From Parcubacteria group bacterium (lineage in GTDB: Bacteria; Patescibacteriota; Minisyncoccia; Phycocordibacterales; Zambryskibacteraceae), in the NCBI GenBank assembly GCA_028286465.1, contig JAQBRN010000021.1, positions 1 to 36,076 of the forward strand: a stretch of DNA of 36,076 nt, read 5' to 3'. Shown here in pieces: positions 27,991 to 35,356 of this stretch. The notes beneath the pieces are model-generated. The model searched no databases and had not been told where the DNA came from. It saw nothing but the letters and a program-made list of their open reading frames with translations. Within the stretch, counting starts at the first letter, position 1, and each line of letters starts with the position of its first letter. The position numbers and the translations under genes were made by a program.

Positions 27991-29262
27991 ATGCAAGAAG
28001 CAAAAGAAAAATTCAAACTCGTCTTCAAGGATAGAGTTCTCAGGAATCGCATTCTTATCACCCTCGGCCTCCTGGTCATCGCGCGCCTCTTGGCCGTCAT
28101 CCCACTGCCCGGCATCGATGCATCGCGCCTCGGGTCGCTCCTTTCGACGAACCAGTTCCTCTCCCTTTTCAATATCTTCTCGGGCGGCGGGTTGTCTTCT
28201 TTCTCGATCGTGCTCTTGGCCGTGGGTCCGTATGTCACTGCTTCCATTGTGATGCAGCTTTTGACCGTGCTCGTGCCGAAGTTCAAGTCGATGTATCAGG
28301 AAGAAGGCGATGCCGGACGCAGGAAGTTCTCCCAATACTCGCGCATGCTCACGGTGCCTCTGGCTCTTCTTCAGGGCTATGCCTTCATCATCCTGCTCGA
28401 GAAGCAGGCCGTGCTTCCGACCCTCGCCCTCGGGCGCCTCGGCATCGATCTCGTCATCCTCGTTGCGGGCTCGATGCTTCTCGTCTGGATCGGCGAACTC
28501 ATTACGGAATTCGGCATAGGCAACGGCATCTCGCTCATCATCTTCGCGGGCATCGTCAGCCGCTTGCCGGCAAACATCGGGCAGCTTCTCTTCACTTACG
28601 ATGCATCGCAGTTGCCGGTCTACATCGCAGCCATCGTCGCCATGATCGCGGTCATCTTCGGCGTCGTTTACATTTCCGAAGCCGAGCGTCCGATCCCGGT
28701 CACCTACTCGAAGCCGACGCACGGCGGCACGGCAGGCCGGAGCGTTTCGACGTACCTTCCACTTCGGGTCAATCAGGCCGGAGTCATTCCGATCATCTTC
28801 GCGCTTTCCATTCTTCTCTTTCCTCAGATGATCTTGCAATTCCTCGTCACGTCGTCGAACCTTTCCGTGGCGCATATTTCGAATTCGCTTCTTGCTCTTT
28901 TGAATAACCAGTGGTTCTACGCCGCGACGTACTTCGTGCTCGTCTTCGTCTTCACCTACTTCTACACGGCAGTGACCTTCGATCCGGATCAGATCTCCGA
29001 GAACCTTCAGAAGTCTGGCGGGTACATTCCGGGCGTCCGTCCGGGTAACTCCACGGCAGAGTACATCTCGCGTATTCTTCTCCGTTTGACCCTCGTCGGT
29101 GCGCTCTTCCTCGCAGTCATCGCCGTCCTTCCTCTCGTCCTTCGTGCGCTCACTGGCGCTCAGTCCTTAGCCATCGGCGGCACGGCGCTCCTCATCGTTG
29201 TCTCGGTCGTCATCGATCTCGTGAAGAAGATCGACGCTCAGGTTTCCGCTCAGGAATACTAG
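27991..29262 (+). CDS. secY: Protein translocase subunit SecY
   Basis: 423 aa from the ATG at 27991; the longer frame upstream overlaps rplO. Ten membrane helices are expected. Motifs: an early IPLPGIDASRL plug/loop region, GNGISLIIFAGIVSRLP, the cytoplasmic loop ERPIPVTYSKP, LPLRVNQAGVIPIIFA and the C-terminal GGTALLIVVSVVIDLVKKID. SecY forms the channel for protein export and membrane insertion, with SecE and SecG encoded elsewhere. It is the last gene of the spc transcript before adk, which has its own promoter. Confidence 0.98.
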   Translation: MQEAKEKFKLVFKDRVLRNRILITLGLLVIARLLAVIPLPGIDASRLGSLLSTNQFLSLFNIFSGGGLSSFSIVLLAVGPYVTASIVMQLLTVLVPKFKSMYQEEGDAGRRKFSQYSRMLTVPLALLQGYAFIILLEKQAVLPTLALGRLGIDLVILVAGSMLLVWIGELITEFGIGNGISLIIFAGIVSRLPANIGQLLFTYDASQLPVYIAAIVAMIAVIFGVVYISEAERPIPVTYSKPTHGGTAGRSVSTYLPLRVNQAGVIPIIFALSILLFPQMILQFLVTSSNLSVAHISNSLLALLNNQWFYAATYFVLVFVFTYFYTAVTFDPDQISENLQKSGGYIPGVRPGNSTAEYISRILLRLTLVGALFLAVIAVLPLVLRALTGAQSLAIGGTALLIVVSVVIDLVKKIDAQVSAQEY

Positions 29263-29279
29263 AGCAAATAAAACATAGG

Positions 29280-29291
29280 TATAATGGAGCC
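29280..29291 (+). promoter_or_regulatory. -10 box giving a leaderless adk mRNA
   Basis: A perfect TATAAT (29280-29285) lies exactly six bases before the ATG at 29292. No -35 box is visible. Confidence 0.6.
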
Positions 29292-29891
29292 ATGACGCTC
29301 CATACAGTGATCTTTATAGGCAGAAGCGGTTCGGGGAAAGGAACGCAGGCAGATCTTTTAAAGGACCGCTTTCACCGTCTCGATTCCGCGCGCCATATTC
29401 TCTACATCGAAACAGGTGCCCGCTTTCGCGAATTCATCCGAGGGGGAAGCTTATCGGCCAAGCGCGCTAAGGAGATCAATGACGAGGGCTCCCTCCAGCC
29501 CGATTTCCTGGCCGCCTGGATGTGGGGAAGCGCACTCATCGAAGAGCTCGAACCCGACATGCATCTCGTCTTCGACGGCGCGCCGAGAGCCGAGAGCGAG
29601 GCGAGGCTTCTCACCACCGCTCTCGGCTTCTACGGTAGGAAGAATGTCACGGTCATTCATATCAAGGTCAGCCGCAGATGGTCAGAGGACAGGCTCCTCG
29701 CTCGCGGCAGGGCCGACGATACGTCTCTTCAGAAGGTCGACAAGCGCCTTGACTGGTTCGATAAGAAAGTAGTTCCGGCCATCGAGTACTTCAAAAGCGA
29801 TCCATTCTACAAGGTGATCGAAGTGAACGGCGAACAGCCGATAGAAAAGGTGCATGCGGACATCATCGCTGCCTACGAATACAAGAAATGA
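29292..29891 (+). CDS. adk: Adenylate kinase-family nucleoside monophosphate kinase
   Basis: 199 aa. P-loop GRSGSGKGTQ (residues 10-19). The NMP-binding region has YIETGARFREFI, followed by VFDGAPRAESEA (usually DGFPR, so Phe is replaced by Ala). The LID/Arg region is LLARGRADDTSLQKVDKRLD. The long LID of E. coli Adk is absent (short form). It converts AMP + ATP to 2 ADP. Position between secY and map is the conserved one. The last four bases overlap map (ATGA). Confidence 0.92.
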   Translation: MTLHTVIFIGRSGSGKGTQADLLKDRFHRLDSARHILYIETGARFREFIRGGSLSAKRAKEINDEGSLQPDFLAAWMWGSALIEELEPDMHLVFDGAPRAESEARLLTTALGFYGRKNVTVIHIKVSRRWSEDRLLARGRADDTSLQKVDKRLDWFDKKVVPAIEYFKSDPFYKVIEVNGEQPIEKVHADIIAAYEYKK

Positions 29892-30655
29892 TCAAACTTA
29901 AAAGCAAAGAAGATATAGACATACTAAAGGAAGGCGGCAAGAGGAATGCCGAGATTTTACGTTTGCTCGCAGGGATGGTGCGCCCGGGCCTTTCGACTCT
30001 GGATCTTGAGCAGGCAGCCGCGCAGCTTCTTGAGGAACAAGGAGATAAGTCCGCCACGCTCGGCTACACGCCGGCAGGCGCACGGCGTCCGTATCCGGCG
30101 AACCTTTGTGTGTCTATCAATGAAGAAATCGTCCACGGCATTCCGAACGAAGATCCGAAGATTTTGAAAGAAGGTGACATCGTCACGATCGACCTCTCCA
30201 TGGTGCATAAGGGCCTTTTTACGGACTCCGCACTTACAGTCGCTGTCGGCGAGATCGATGAGGGATCAAGGAAGCTTGTTACAGCCACGCGTACAGCGCT
30301 CGAGAAGGGAATCGCACGGGCCTTGCCGGGGAAGAGAATGGGCGATATCAGTGAGGCGATACAAGATCATGCGGAAGCAGCGGGCTTCAATGTCGCAGAA
30401 GACCTCGCGGGCCACGGTGTAGGCTTTGCGTTGCATGAAGATCCATTCGTGCCGAATGAGGGTAAAGCGGGCCAAGGCCCTCTCCTGAAGCCCGGTATGG
30501 TCATTGCCATAGAGCCGATGCTCTGCGCGGGCAAAGGGGCTATTAAGGTCTTGAAGGATGGTTACACTATCGTCACCAAGGACAGCTCGCGTTCCGCTCA
30601 CTTCGAACACACGGTTGCAATTACGGAGACAGGCAATATAATACTCACTTCATAA
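29888..30655 (+). CDS. map: Methionine aminopeptidase, type I
   Basis: 255 aa. All five metal ligands of the family are visible: the Asps in VTIDLSMVHKG and FTDSALT, the His in LAGHGVGFALHEDP, and the Glus in VIAIEPML and HFEHTVAITETG. The enzyme removes the initiator methionine from new proteins. It overlaps adk by four bases, implying translational coupling. The usual downstream genes (infA, rpmJ, rpsM, rpsK) are missing, and ndk follows. Confidence 0.97.
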   Translation: MIKLKSKEDIDILKEGGKRNAEILRLLAGMVRPGLSTLDLEQAAAQLLEEQGDKSATLGYTPAGARRPYPANLCVSINEEIVHGIPNEDPKILKEGDIVTIDLSMVHKGLFTDSALTVAVGEIDEGSRKLVTATRTALEKGIARALPGKRMGDISEAIQDHAEAAGFNVAEDLAGHGVGFALHEDPFVPNEGKAGQGPLLKPGMVIAIEPMLCAGKGAIKVLKDGYTIVTKDSSRSAHFEHTVAITETGNIILTS

Positions 30656-30664
30656 CAAACAAAT

Positions 30665-31246
30665 ATGCATCCTAAGAAAGAAAGAACATTCGTCGCGGTA
30701 AAGCACGACGGCGTGCAGCGAGCATTGGTGGGGGAGATCATTAAGAGGATCGAAGGAACGGGACTGAAGATCGTCGCGCTCAAGATGTTCGTCCCGGACA
30801 TGGATAAGACGGTGAAGCATTACGGCAAGGACGATGCCTGGTGCGAAAAGGTGGGGCAGAGAACCGTCGACTCTCTGGTGAAGGACGGCAAGACTCCTGA
30901 AAAGAGCGCACTTCTGTATGGAAAGGATGTCCTCACTCAGCTCTATAAGTACTTCACCTTCGGGCCTGTTGTCGGCATGGTCATTGAGGGCAATAGCGCC
31001 GTCGGCATTGTCAAGAAACTTGTGGGAGGCACCGAGCCGACAACCTCCGATGTCGGTACCATTCGCGGTGACCTAACGCTCGACTCCTATGAGCTTGCGA
31101 ACGTCGATGGTCGGGCCGTACGAAACCTCATCCATTGCTCGGATAAGTCCGAAGAAGCCGAACGCGAGATCGAGATATGGTGGAAGTCCGAAGAATTGAT
31201 CGACTACACCTCGATTCAGGAAAAGATTCTCTACGACATGATCTAG
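30665..31246 (+). CDS. ndk: Nucleoside diphosphate kinase, long form
   Basis: 193 aa against the usual ~140-150. The core motifs are present: VKHDGVQRALVGEIIKRIEG (Pro of KPDGV is replaced by His), GPVVGMVIEGNSAVGIVKKL, TTSDVGTIRGDL and the active-site histidine in RNLIHCSDKSEEAEREI. About 35 extra residues sit between the first helix and GPVVGM (KHYGKDDAWCEKVGQRTVDS onwards), as in some archaeal-like and CPR forms. It balances NTP pools. No terminator was seen directly after it. Confidence 0.93.
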   Translation: MHPKKERTFVAVKHDGVQRALVGEIIKRIEGTGLKIVALKMFVPDMDKTVKHYGKDDAWCEKVGQRTVDSLVKDGKTPEKSALLYGKDVLTQLYKYFTFGPVVGMVIEGNSAVGIVKKLVGGTEPTTSDVGTIRGDLTLDSYELANVDGRAVRNLIHCSDKSEEAEREIEIWWKSEELIDYTSIQEKILYDMI

Positions 31247-31250
31247 TCTG

Positions 31251-31279
31251 TTGACTCATCTGCCGACTAAGTTTGTATT
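31251..31279 (+). promoter_or_regulatory. Possible promoter upstream of the 6S RNA candidate
   Basis: TTGACT (31251-31256), a 17-base spacer and TGTATT (31274-31279). The 90 bases that follow hold no convincing gene. Confidence 0.4.
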
Positions 31280-31356
31280 CGACCAACATTCTAGCCAATC
31301 TTGCTCATCCTGGGGACAACTTCGGAGAATTTGAAAGAAAAGTTTTCTAGAAGCGT

Positions 31357-31362
31357 TATAAT
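31357..31362 (+). promoter_or_regulatory. -10 box of the 6S RNA candidate
   Basis: TATAAT (31357-31362), six bases before the first G of the closing stem at 31369. The inverted repeat AGAAAA-G-TTTTCT lies in the upstream region. Confidence 0.6.
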
Positions 31363-31368
31363 CAACGA

Positions 31369-31525
31369 GGGTTATTTCAGGTATTATCTAGCTAAAATTT
31401 TTTCAGGGAGCTCTATATCGCTCCGGTTCCTCTGGACACCGGATGCTGCGGGCACCCACCTAGTTTTTGAAACTAGGGTATACCGGAAATGACCCACTTA
31501 AACATCCGACTCCGGTCGGATTTTT
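31369..31525 (+). ncRNA. ssrS: 6S RNA candidate (RNA polymerase-binding regulatory RNA)
   Basis: The RNA would start at 31369. A 16-position closing stem pairs GGGTTATTTC-A-GGTAT (31369-31384) with ATACC-G-GAAATGACCC (31480-31495); only one mismatch and one G-T pair are needed. Inside is a large open region whose 3' side carries a small hairpin (CCTAGTTT, loop, AAACTAGG; 31459-31477). A terminal stem includes CCGGT/ACCGG. This closing stem, central bubble, 3'-side bubble hairpin and apical stem are the layout of bacterial 6S RNA. The CACC-stem-GGGT flanks of the bubble hairpin also resemble E. coli 6S. Termination is at ATCCGAC-TCCG-GTCGGAT plus Ts (31504-31525). 6S RNA mimics an open promoter and holds RNA polymerase. 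Confidence 0.68.
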
Positions 31526-31553
31526 AAGTAAAATAGCCTCGCTCCTCTCGGGC

Positions 31554-31568
31554 TGTTATAATGACGAT
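31554..31568 (+). promoter_or_regulatory. Extended -10 promoter giving a leaderless mRNA for the 31569 gene
   Basis: TGT-TATAAT (31554-31562) followed by exactly six bases before the ATG at 31569. Confidence 0.65.
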
Positions 31569-31958
31569 ATGAGAAAAAGCCGCCTCCTCTTCCTTTCCTT
31601 CCTCTTCTTCATCATCCTCATCGCGTTCTACTTCGTCTCGGCGGCTTTTTGGGACATGCGCTGGTTCGACAGCTCGATGCATTTCCTCGGCGGCCTTTCC
31701 ATCGGCCTCTTCTCGCTGTGGGTCTGGTTCGTCTCGGGCCTTTTCGGCAGGAACACTCCATCGAAGAAAGAAGTCTTCGTGGCCGCACTCGTTTTCTCGA
31801 TGCTTGCGGGGATCTGGTGGGAGTTCTTCGAATTCGCGAACGGCATCGCGCGCCCGATCGGAAGCTATCCTTTGGATACGTTCAATGATGTGCTTGCGGA
31901 TTTCATTGGTGGCATCGTCGCCGGAGTCTGGGGCGGGCTACGATCCTTCTATGAATAA
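31569..31958 (+). CDS. Small polytopic membrane protein, unknown function
   Basis: 129 aa from the ATG at 31569, six bases after an extended TATAAT box. About four membrane helices: LLFLSFLFFIILIAFYFVSA; the region around SMHFLGGLSIGLFSLWVWF; VAALVFSMLAGIWWEFFEF; and FNDVLADFIGGIVAGVWGG. The pattern of His, Trp, Glu and Asp in the helices (DSSMHFLGG, WWEFFEF, DTFNDVLADFIGG) resembles small membrane proteins annotated as hypothetical or VanZ-like. That is a weak resemblance only. It overlaps the following nuclease gene by eight bases, so the two are translated as one unit. Confidence 0.78.
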   Translation: MRKSRLLFLSFLFFIILIAFYFVSAAFWDMRWFDSSMHFLGGLSIGLFSLWVWFVSGLFGRNTPSKKEVFVAALVFSMLAGIWWEFFEFANGIARPIGSYPLDTFNDVLADFIGGIVAGVWGGLRSFYE

Positions 31959-33318
31959 TAAACCGACGCTGACATGCTACGGAGGGGTCGGCGCCGTGAC
32001 GGGCGCGAATTTTCTTTTCGAAACGGGCACGAAGCGCATTCTTGTGGATTGCGGACTCTTGCAAGGGCTCCCAAGCGCGGACGCAACGAATGCCGAGGCC
32101 TTCGATTATGATCCGGCGTCGATCGACTGCCTCTTCATCACACACGGACACATCGACCACATCGGCAAGGTGCCGAAATTAGTGAAGGACGGATTCAAAG
32201 GTGTTATCTATTCGACCGAAGAAACGAAGGAGATCTCGAAACTGATGCTCGAGGACATGGCTCACATCGCCGACTCGAACTCGCGCGAGCACGGCACGCC
32301 TGCCCTCTACACCGAAGCCGATGTCGAGAAGAGTCTTGCCATGTGGCAGACCCTGACGTATCACGAGCCGAAGGACTTCGGAGACTTCACTCTCGAGGTC
32401 TTCAATGCCGGGCATATTCTCGGTTCGGCTATGTATAAGTTCATATTCCCCTCGGGGAAGTCGATGATGTTCACCGGAGACACGGGCAATTCCCCGGCTC
32501 CCCTCGAGGTCGATACGGATACGGTCACGGGCCTCTCCTACCTCTTGATGGATTCGGTCTACGGCGACAGGAATCACGAAAGTCCGGAAGAGCGCGATGC
32601 CAAGTTCAAGAACATGATCACGGACGTGGTGAAGCGGGGAGGGACGCTTGTCATTCCGAGCTTCTCCCTCGAGCGTACCCAGGTGCTTCTTTTCGAACTT
32701 CATAATCTATCCAAGGCGGGTTTGATTCCGCAGATCCCGGTCTTTCTTGATTCGCCGCTTGCCATTAAGGTCACGGAAATTTATGAAAAGCACGCACAGA
32801 TGTATAACCCAGCAGCCGAAGCAGAGATTAAGACCGATGGGGACATCTTCAGCTTTCCAAGATTCAAGGATACGGTCGAGACGCGCGACTCGAGGGAAAT
32901 AGAGCTTGTGAAGGGTCCGAAGATCATTCTTGCGGGCTCGGGCATGTCGACGGCGGGCCGGGTGCTTGTCCACGAAGCGCGTTATCTTCCAGACCCGACG
33001 GCCACCATCCTCTTCGTCGGCTACCAGGCTCCGGGGACGCTCGGGCGAGTCATCCAGGGCCGGGCGAAGGAAGTGGTGATCAAGGGGGCGAAGATCCCCG
33101 TCCTTGCCCACATCGAGACGATCGACGGCTTCTCGGCTCATAAAGATTCAGACCATCTCGTTGAGTTTGTTTCTCATACCAAGGATACGGTGAAGACCGT
33201 CTTCGTCACCATGGGCGAACCGAAGTCGGAGATCTTCCTCGCTCAGCGTTTACACGATGAACTCGGAGTAAATGCCGTCGTGCCGCAAAGGGGAGACAAG
33301 TACGAACTCGATCTATAA
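31951..33318 (+). CDS. Metallo-beta-lactamase/beta-CASP ribonuclease
   Basis: 455 aa from the ATG at 31951. Metallo-beta-lactamase motifs: GAVTGANFLFETG, DCGLLQG, THGHIDHIGK (64-73), NAGHILGSAM and FTGDTGN. Then a beta-CASP domain with VIPSFSLERTQVLLFEL and AGSGMSTAGRVLVHEARYLP. The C-terminal RMMBL part has GTLGRVIQGRAKEV and FSAHKDSDHLVEF. The family (CPSF73/RNase J relatives such as the Thermus TTHA0252-type enzyme) processes or degrades RNA. It is translationally coupled to the membrane protein upstream and converges on the glycosyltransferase gene with a six-base overlap. Catalytic residues are complete, so it should be active. Confidence 0.93.
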   Translation: MNNKPTLTCYGGVGAVTGANFLFETGTKRILVDCGLLQGLPSADATNAEAFDYDPASIDCLFITHGHIDHIGKVPKLVKDGFKGVIYSTEETKEISKLMLEDMAHIADSNSREHGTPALYTEADVEKSLAMWQTLTYHEPKDFGDFTLEVFNAGHILGSAMYKFIFPSGKSMMFTGDTGNSPAPLEVDTDTVTGLSYLLMDSVYGDRNHESPEERDAKFKNMITDVVKRGGTLVIPSFSLERTQVLLFELHNLSKAGLIPQIPVFLDSPLAIKVTEIYEKHAQMYNPAAEAEIKTDGDIFSFPRFKDTVETRDSREIELVKGPKIILAGSGMSTAGRVLVHEARYLPDPTATILFVGYQAPGTLGRVIQGRAKEVVIKGAKIPVLAHIETIDGFSAHKDSDHLVEFVSHTKDTVKTVFVTMGEPKSEIFLAQRLHDELGVNAVVPQRGDKYELDL

Positions 33319-34686
33319 GCACGTGTAGATCGTCACGTCGTTTAAGAGATCGGCAGGATTCGGCCGGGTGAAAGCTTTAAATTTGGTGCATGAGGATGTG
33401 AATACGTTTGGGTCGAAGTATGATTCATACCCGATATCAGTGACACCCTGATCCGGATAATCGGCGATACGGGAGATGAGATACGCTCCGCTCTTTTGAA
33501 TATCTGCTGAAATATTTTTCAAATTATGCGTGCCCGCGGCGAAGTTCTGGGTGTTGGTATCGATAATGTTCTCGAATATGGGCCTGTCTGCCATAAGGGC
33601 GACGAGCGGAGCCACTTCTTGTGCGCCGTAGGCAGGGAGACTCTTCGGAGCAAGCCGTAAGGCATCGGCGATCTCTTGCGGATTTTCGAATATGCCTTGC
33701 GGAGCAAAGGTGCTCGTATAGGTGAGCAAGGGATACATGAGGATGACCACGTAGAGTCCGATAAAGCCCCAGGCAAGTTCGCTTTTCTTCACTGAAAGGC
33801 TGCTTACGAACTCCGCAGCGAGTAAAGCAAGATACGGCATAAGGAGATGAAGGTACAGATAATAGAGATCCTTGTACCATAAGAGGAAGATGGCAGAGAG
33901 TGCGAGCTCGAAGACGAGTGTTCGGTGTTTCGTATAGTACGCGCCGACGCAGGCAGCAAGGATGAGGAGCCACTCGAAGCCGAGGAAGAGCTGCCAGACA
34001 TTCCACTTATTTATCCCTGCCGGACGGTGGAACTGATGGAGGATAAGATCATACAGGGTCTGATGCGGAGCCATAATGAAGAAGGGGAGAAGAACAATAA
34101 GCGCGGCAAGAATTCCGCCAAGGATGATGTTTCTTAAAGCGTGCCGTTCGCGTTTCAGAAGTTTGTAGATGAGGAAGCCGATAAGGGCTGGTGCGGCGTA
34201 GAGTTTACAAAGGCACGCCAAGGCCCACGACACTCCGGACCAGAAGCTTTTCCCGTGTTGGTCTAAAAGATTCGCAAGCAGGATGAAAAAGATCATGACT
34301 TCCGCTCCTGTCATATAGTCCGAGGTAGACAGGACGCTGAAGGAGAAGAGATAGAACGCCGGCCCGAGCCAGGCGAAGCGGGTGCTGTTTCTTATTAAAA
34401 TGAGGTAGATGAGGACGGCGGATGCAGCATCGAAAAGGGGCGGAAGGGTTTTGAAAAGGAGGTAATGGGTGCCGATAAGCGCCTTGAATCCGGTGAGAAG
34501 GAAGATGAAGAATGGCGGATCGGCGAGAAAGAAATCCTTGTACGGAAGCAGGCCATGCTGAATGGCATGCGTCATGTAGAAGTACACATTCTCATCGCCG
34601 AAGCGGAAGTGGAGAGAGGTCAGTTTCCAAATAAGGAAAATGGCGACCGTAGCCGCCACTGTCCAGATTTCTTCTTGGTTCTTCAC
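33313..34686 (-). CDS. GT-C membrane glycosyltransferase (ArnT/PMT-like)
   Basis: 457 aa with about 10-12 membrane helices. The N-terminal loop GDENVYFYMTHAIQHG followed by LLPYKDFFLADPPFF has the Asp-Glu and the (Y)-x-D-F-x5-PP pattern of polyprenyl-phosphate-sugar-dependent GT-C enzymes (ArnT, PMT, GT39/83). A short C-terminal domain (from about residue 340) is outside the membrane. It would move a sugar from a lipid carrier to an envelope or protein acceptor; the substrate is unknown. It stands alone on the minus strand, just downstream of rplT by four bases, so it may be read through from rpmI-rplT. Confidence 0.83.
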   Translation of the reverse strand: MKNQEEIWTVAATVAIFLIWKLTSLHFRFGDENVYFYMTHAIQHGLLPYKDFFLADPPFFIFLLTGFKALIGTHYLLFKTLPPLFDAASAVLIYLILIRNSTRFAWLGPAFYLFSFSVLSTSDYMTGAEVMIFFILLANLLDQHGKSFWSGVSWALACLCKLYAAPALIGFLIYKLLKRERHALRNIILGGILAALIVLLPFFIMAPHQTLYDLILHQFHRPAGINKWNVWQLFLGFEWLLILAACVGAYYTKHRTLVFELALSAIFLLWYKDLYYLYLHLLMPYLALLAAEFVSSLSVKKSELAWGFIGLYVVILMYPLLTYTSTFAPQGIFENPQEIADALRLAPKSLPAYGAQEVAPLVALMADRPIFENIIDTNTQNFAAGTHNLKNISADIQKSGAYLISRIADYPDQGVTDIGYESYFDPNVFTSSCTKFKAFTRPNPADLLNDVTIYTCL

Positions 34687-34690
34687 CAGC

Positions 34691-35035
34691 CTATTTTACT
34701 GCTTCAACGATAGCTTTGAAAGTCTCCGGCTCGTCCTCTGCGAGGATGGCGAGGATCTTTCGGTCGAGAGCGATCTCTTTGGACTTGAGCATCGGGATGA
34801 ACTTCGAGTAGGAGATGCCCATGGCGTCCAAAGCGGCGTTCATCTTGACGATGTTGACGCGGCGGAAATCTCCCTTCTTGTCCTTTCTGTGTGCGAAGGC
34901 GTAAGCGCCGGCGTGGAACATGGCCTCTGTGGCCTGGCGCTCCTTCTTCGAGCGGCCGAAGCGGTAGCCCTTGGTAGCCTTGAGGAGATTTCGTCTCCAC
35001 TTGATGGCGTTGACGCCTTTCTTAACTCTGGTCAT
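34691..35035 (-). CDS. rplT: 50S ribosomal protein L20
   Basis: 114 aa, normal length. The basic helical N-terminus MTRVKKGVNAIKWRRNLLKA, then TKGYRFGRSKKERQATEAM, and the C-terminal domain SYSKFIPMLKSKEIALDRK are all typical. L20 is needed early in 50S assembly and in other bacteria represses the infC-rpmI-rplT mRNA. Here rpmI precedes it by 18 bases and infC is absent. The GT-C gene follows after only four bases. Confidence 0.98.
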   Translation of the reverse strand: MTRVKKGVNAIKWRRNLLKATKGYRFGRSKKERQATEAMFHAGAYAFAHRKDKKGDFRRVNIVKMNAALDAMGISYSKFIPMLKSKEIALDRKILAILAEDEPETFKAIVEAVK

Positions 35036-35053
35036 ATCGGTGTGTTACGTGTA

Positions 35054-35245
35054 TTAGAAATTGACGAGGAAACGCGCCTTCTCCTTGTTCGACATATGGA
35101 ATTCGCCGTTCTGCCTCTTGGCACCCTTGTCGCCGCTTCGCTCCTTGGCATTGAAGTGGTTCTGGCCGGTTTTGCGGGCCAAAATCTTGCCACCCTTGGT
35201 GACCTTGAGGCGCTTTGCGTATGATTTGTTGGTCTTGATTCCCAT
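35054..35245 (-). CDS. rpmI: 50S ribosomal protein L35
   Basis: 63 aa from the ATG at 35245; the longer upstream frame has no family similarity. MGIKTNKSYAKRLKVTKGGK and LARKTGQNHFNAKERSGDKG match the L35 pattern (K-T-x-K-S/A-x-x-K-R-F-K-x-T-x-x-G-K, then H-x-x-x-x-K). It starts the rpmI-rplT operon. The promoter on the minus strand appears to be TTTACA with TAAGAT about 16 bases downstream, near 35310-35280. Confidence 0.95.
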   Translation of the reverse strand: MGIKTNKSYAKRLKVTKGGKILARKTGQNHFNAKERSGDKGAKRQNGEFHMSNKEKARFLVNF

Positions 35246-35332
35246 AAAAGAGTAGAAAAATGGCCGTTTTCTGGCTTGGTATATCTTACTTATTCCCGGG
35301 AGTTTGTAAAGGCCCATATAAAGCAATGAAAA

Positions 35333-35353
35333 AGGCACCTATGCGGTGCCGTT
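35333..35353 (-). terminator. Intrinsic terminator of the HD-domain gene
   Basis: On the minus strand GGCACC, loop GCAT, AGGTGCC, then TTTTTC. Confidence 0.85.
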
Positions 35354-35356
35354 CGT

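Noticed and set aside
27973-28875. 300-codon open frame on the minus strand opposite secY
   Set aside because: The translation is a charged, low-hydrophobic mirror of SecY codons (rich in Arg, Asp, Glu), typical of a shadow frame.
31301-31492. 63-codon open frame across the 6S RNA candidate
   Set aside because: No ATG with a ribosome site, and the region is better explained by the long closing stem and internal hairpin of a structured RNA.
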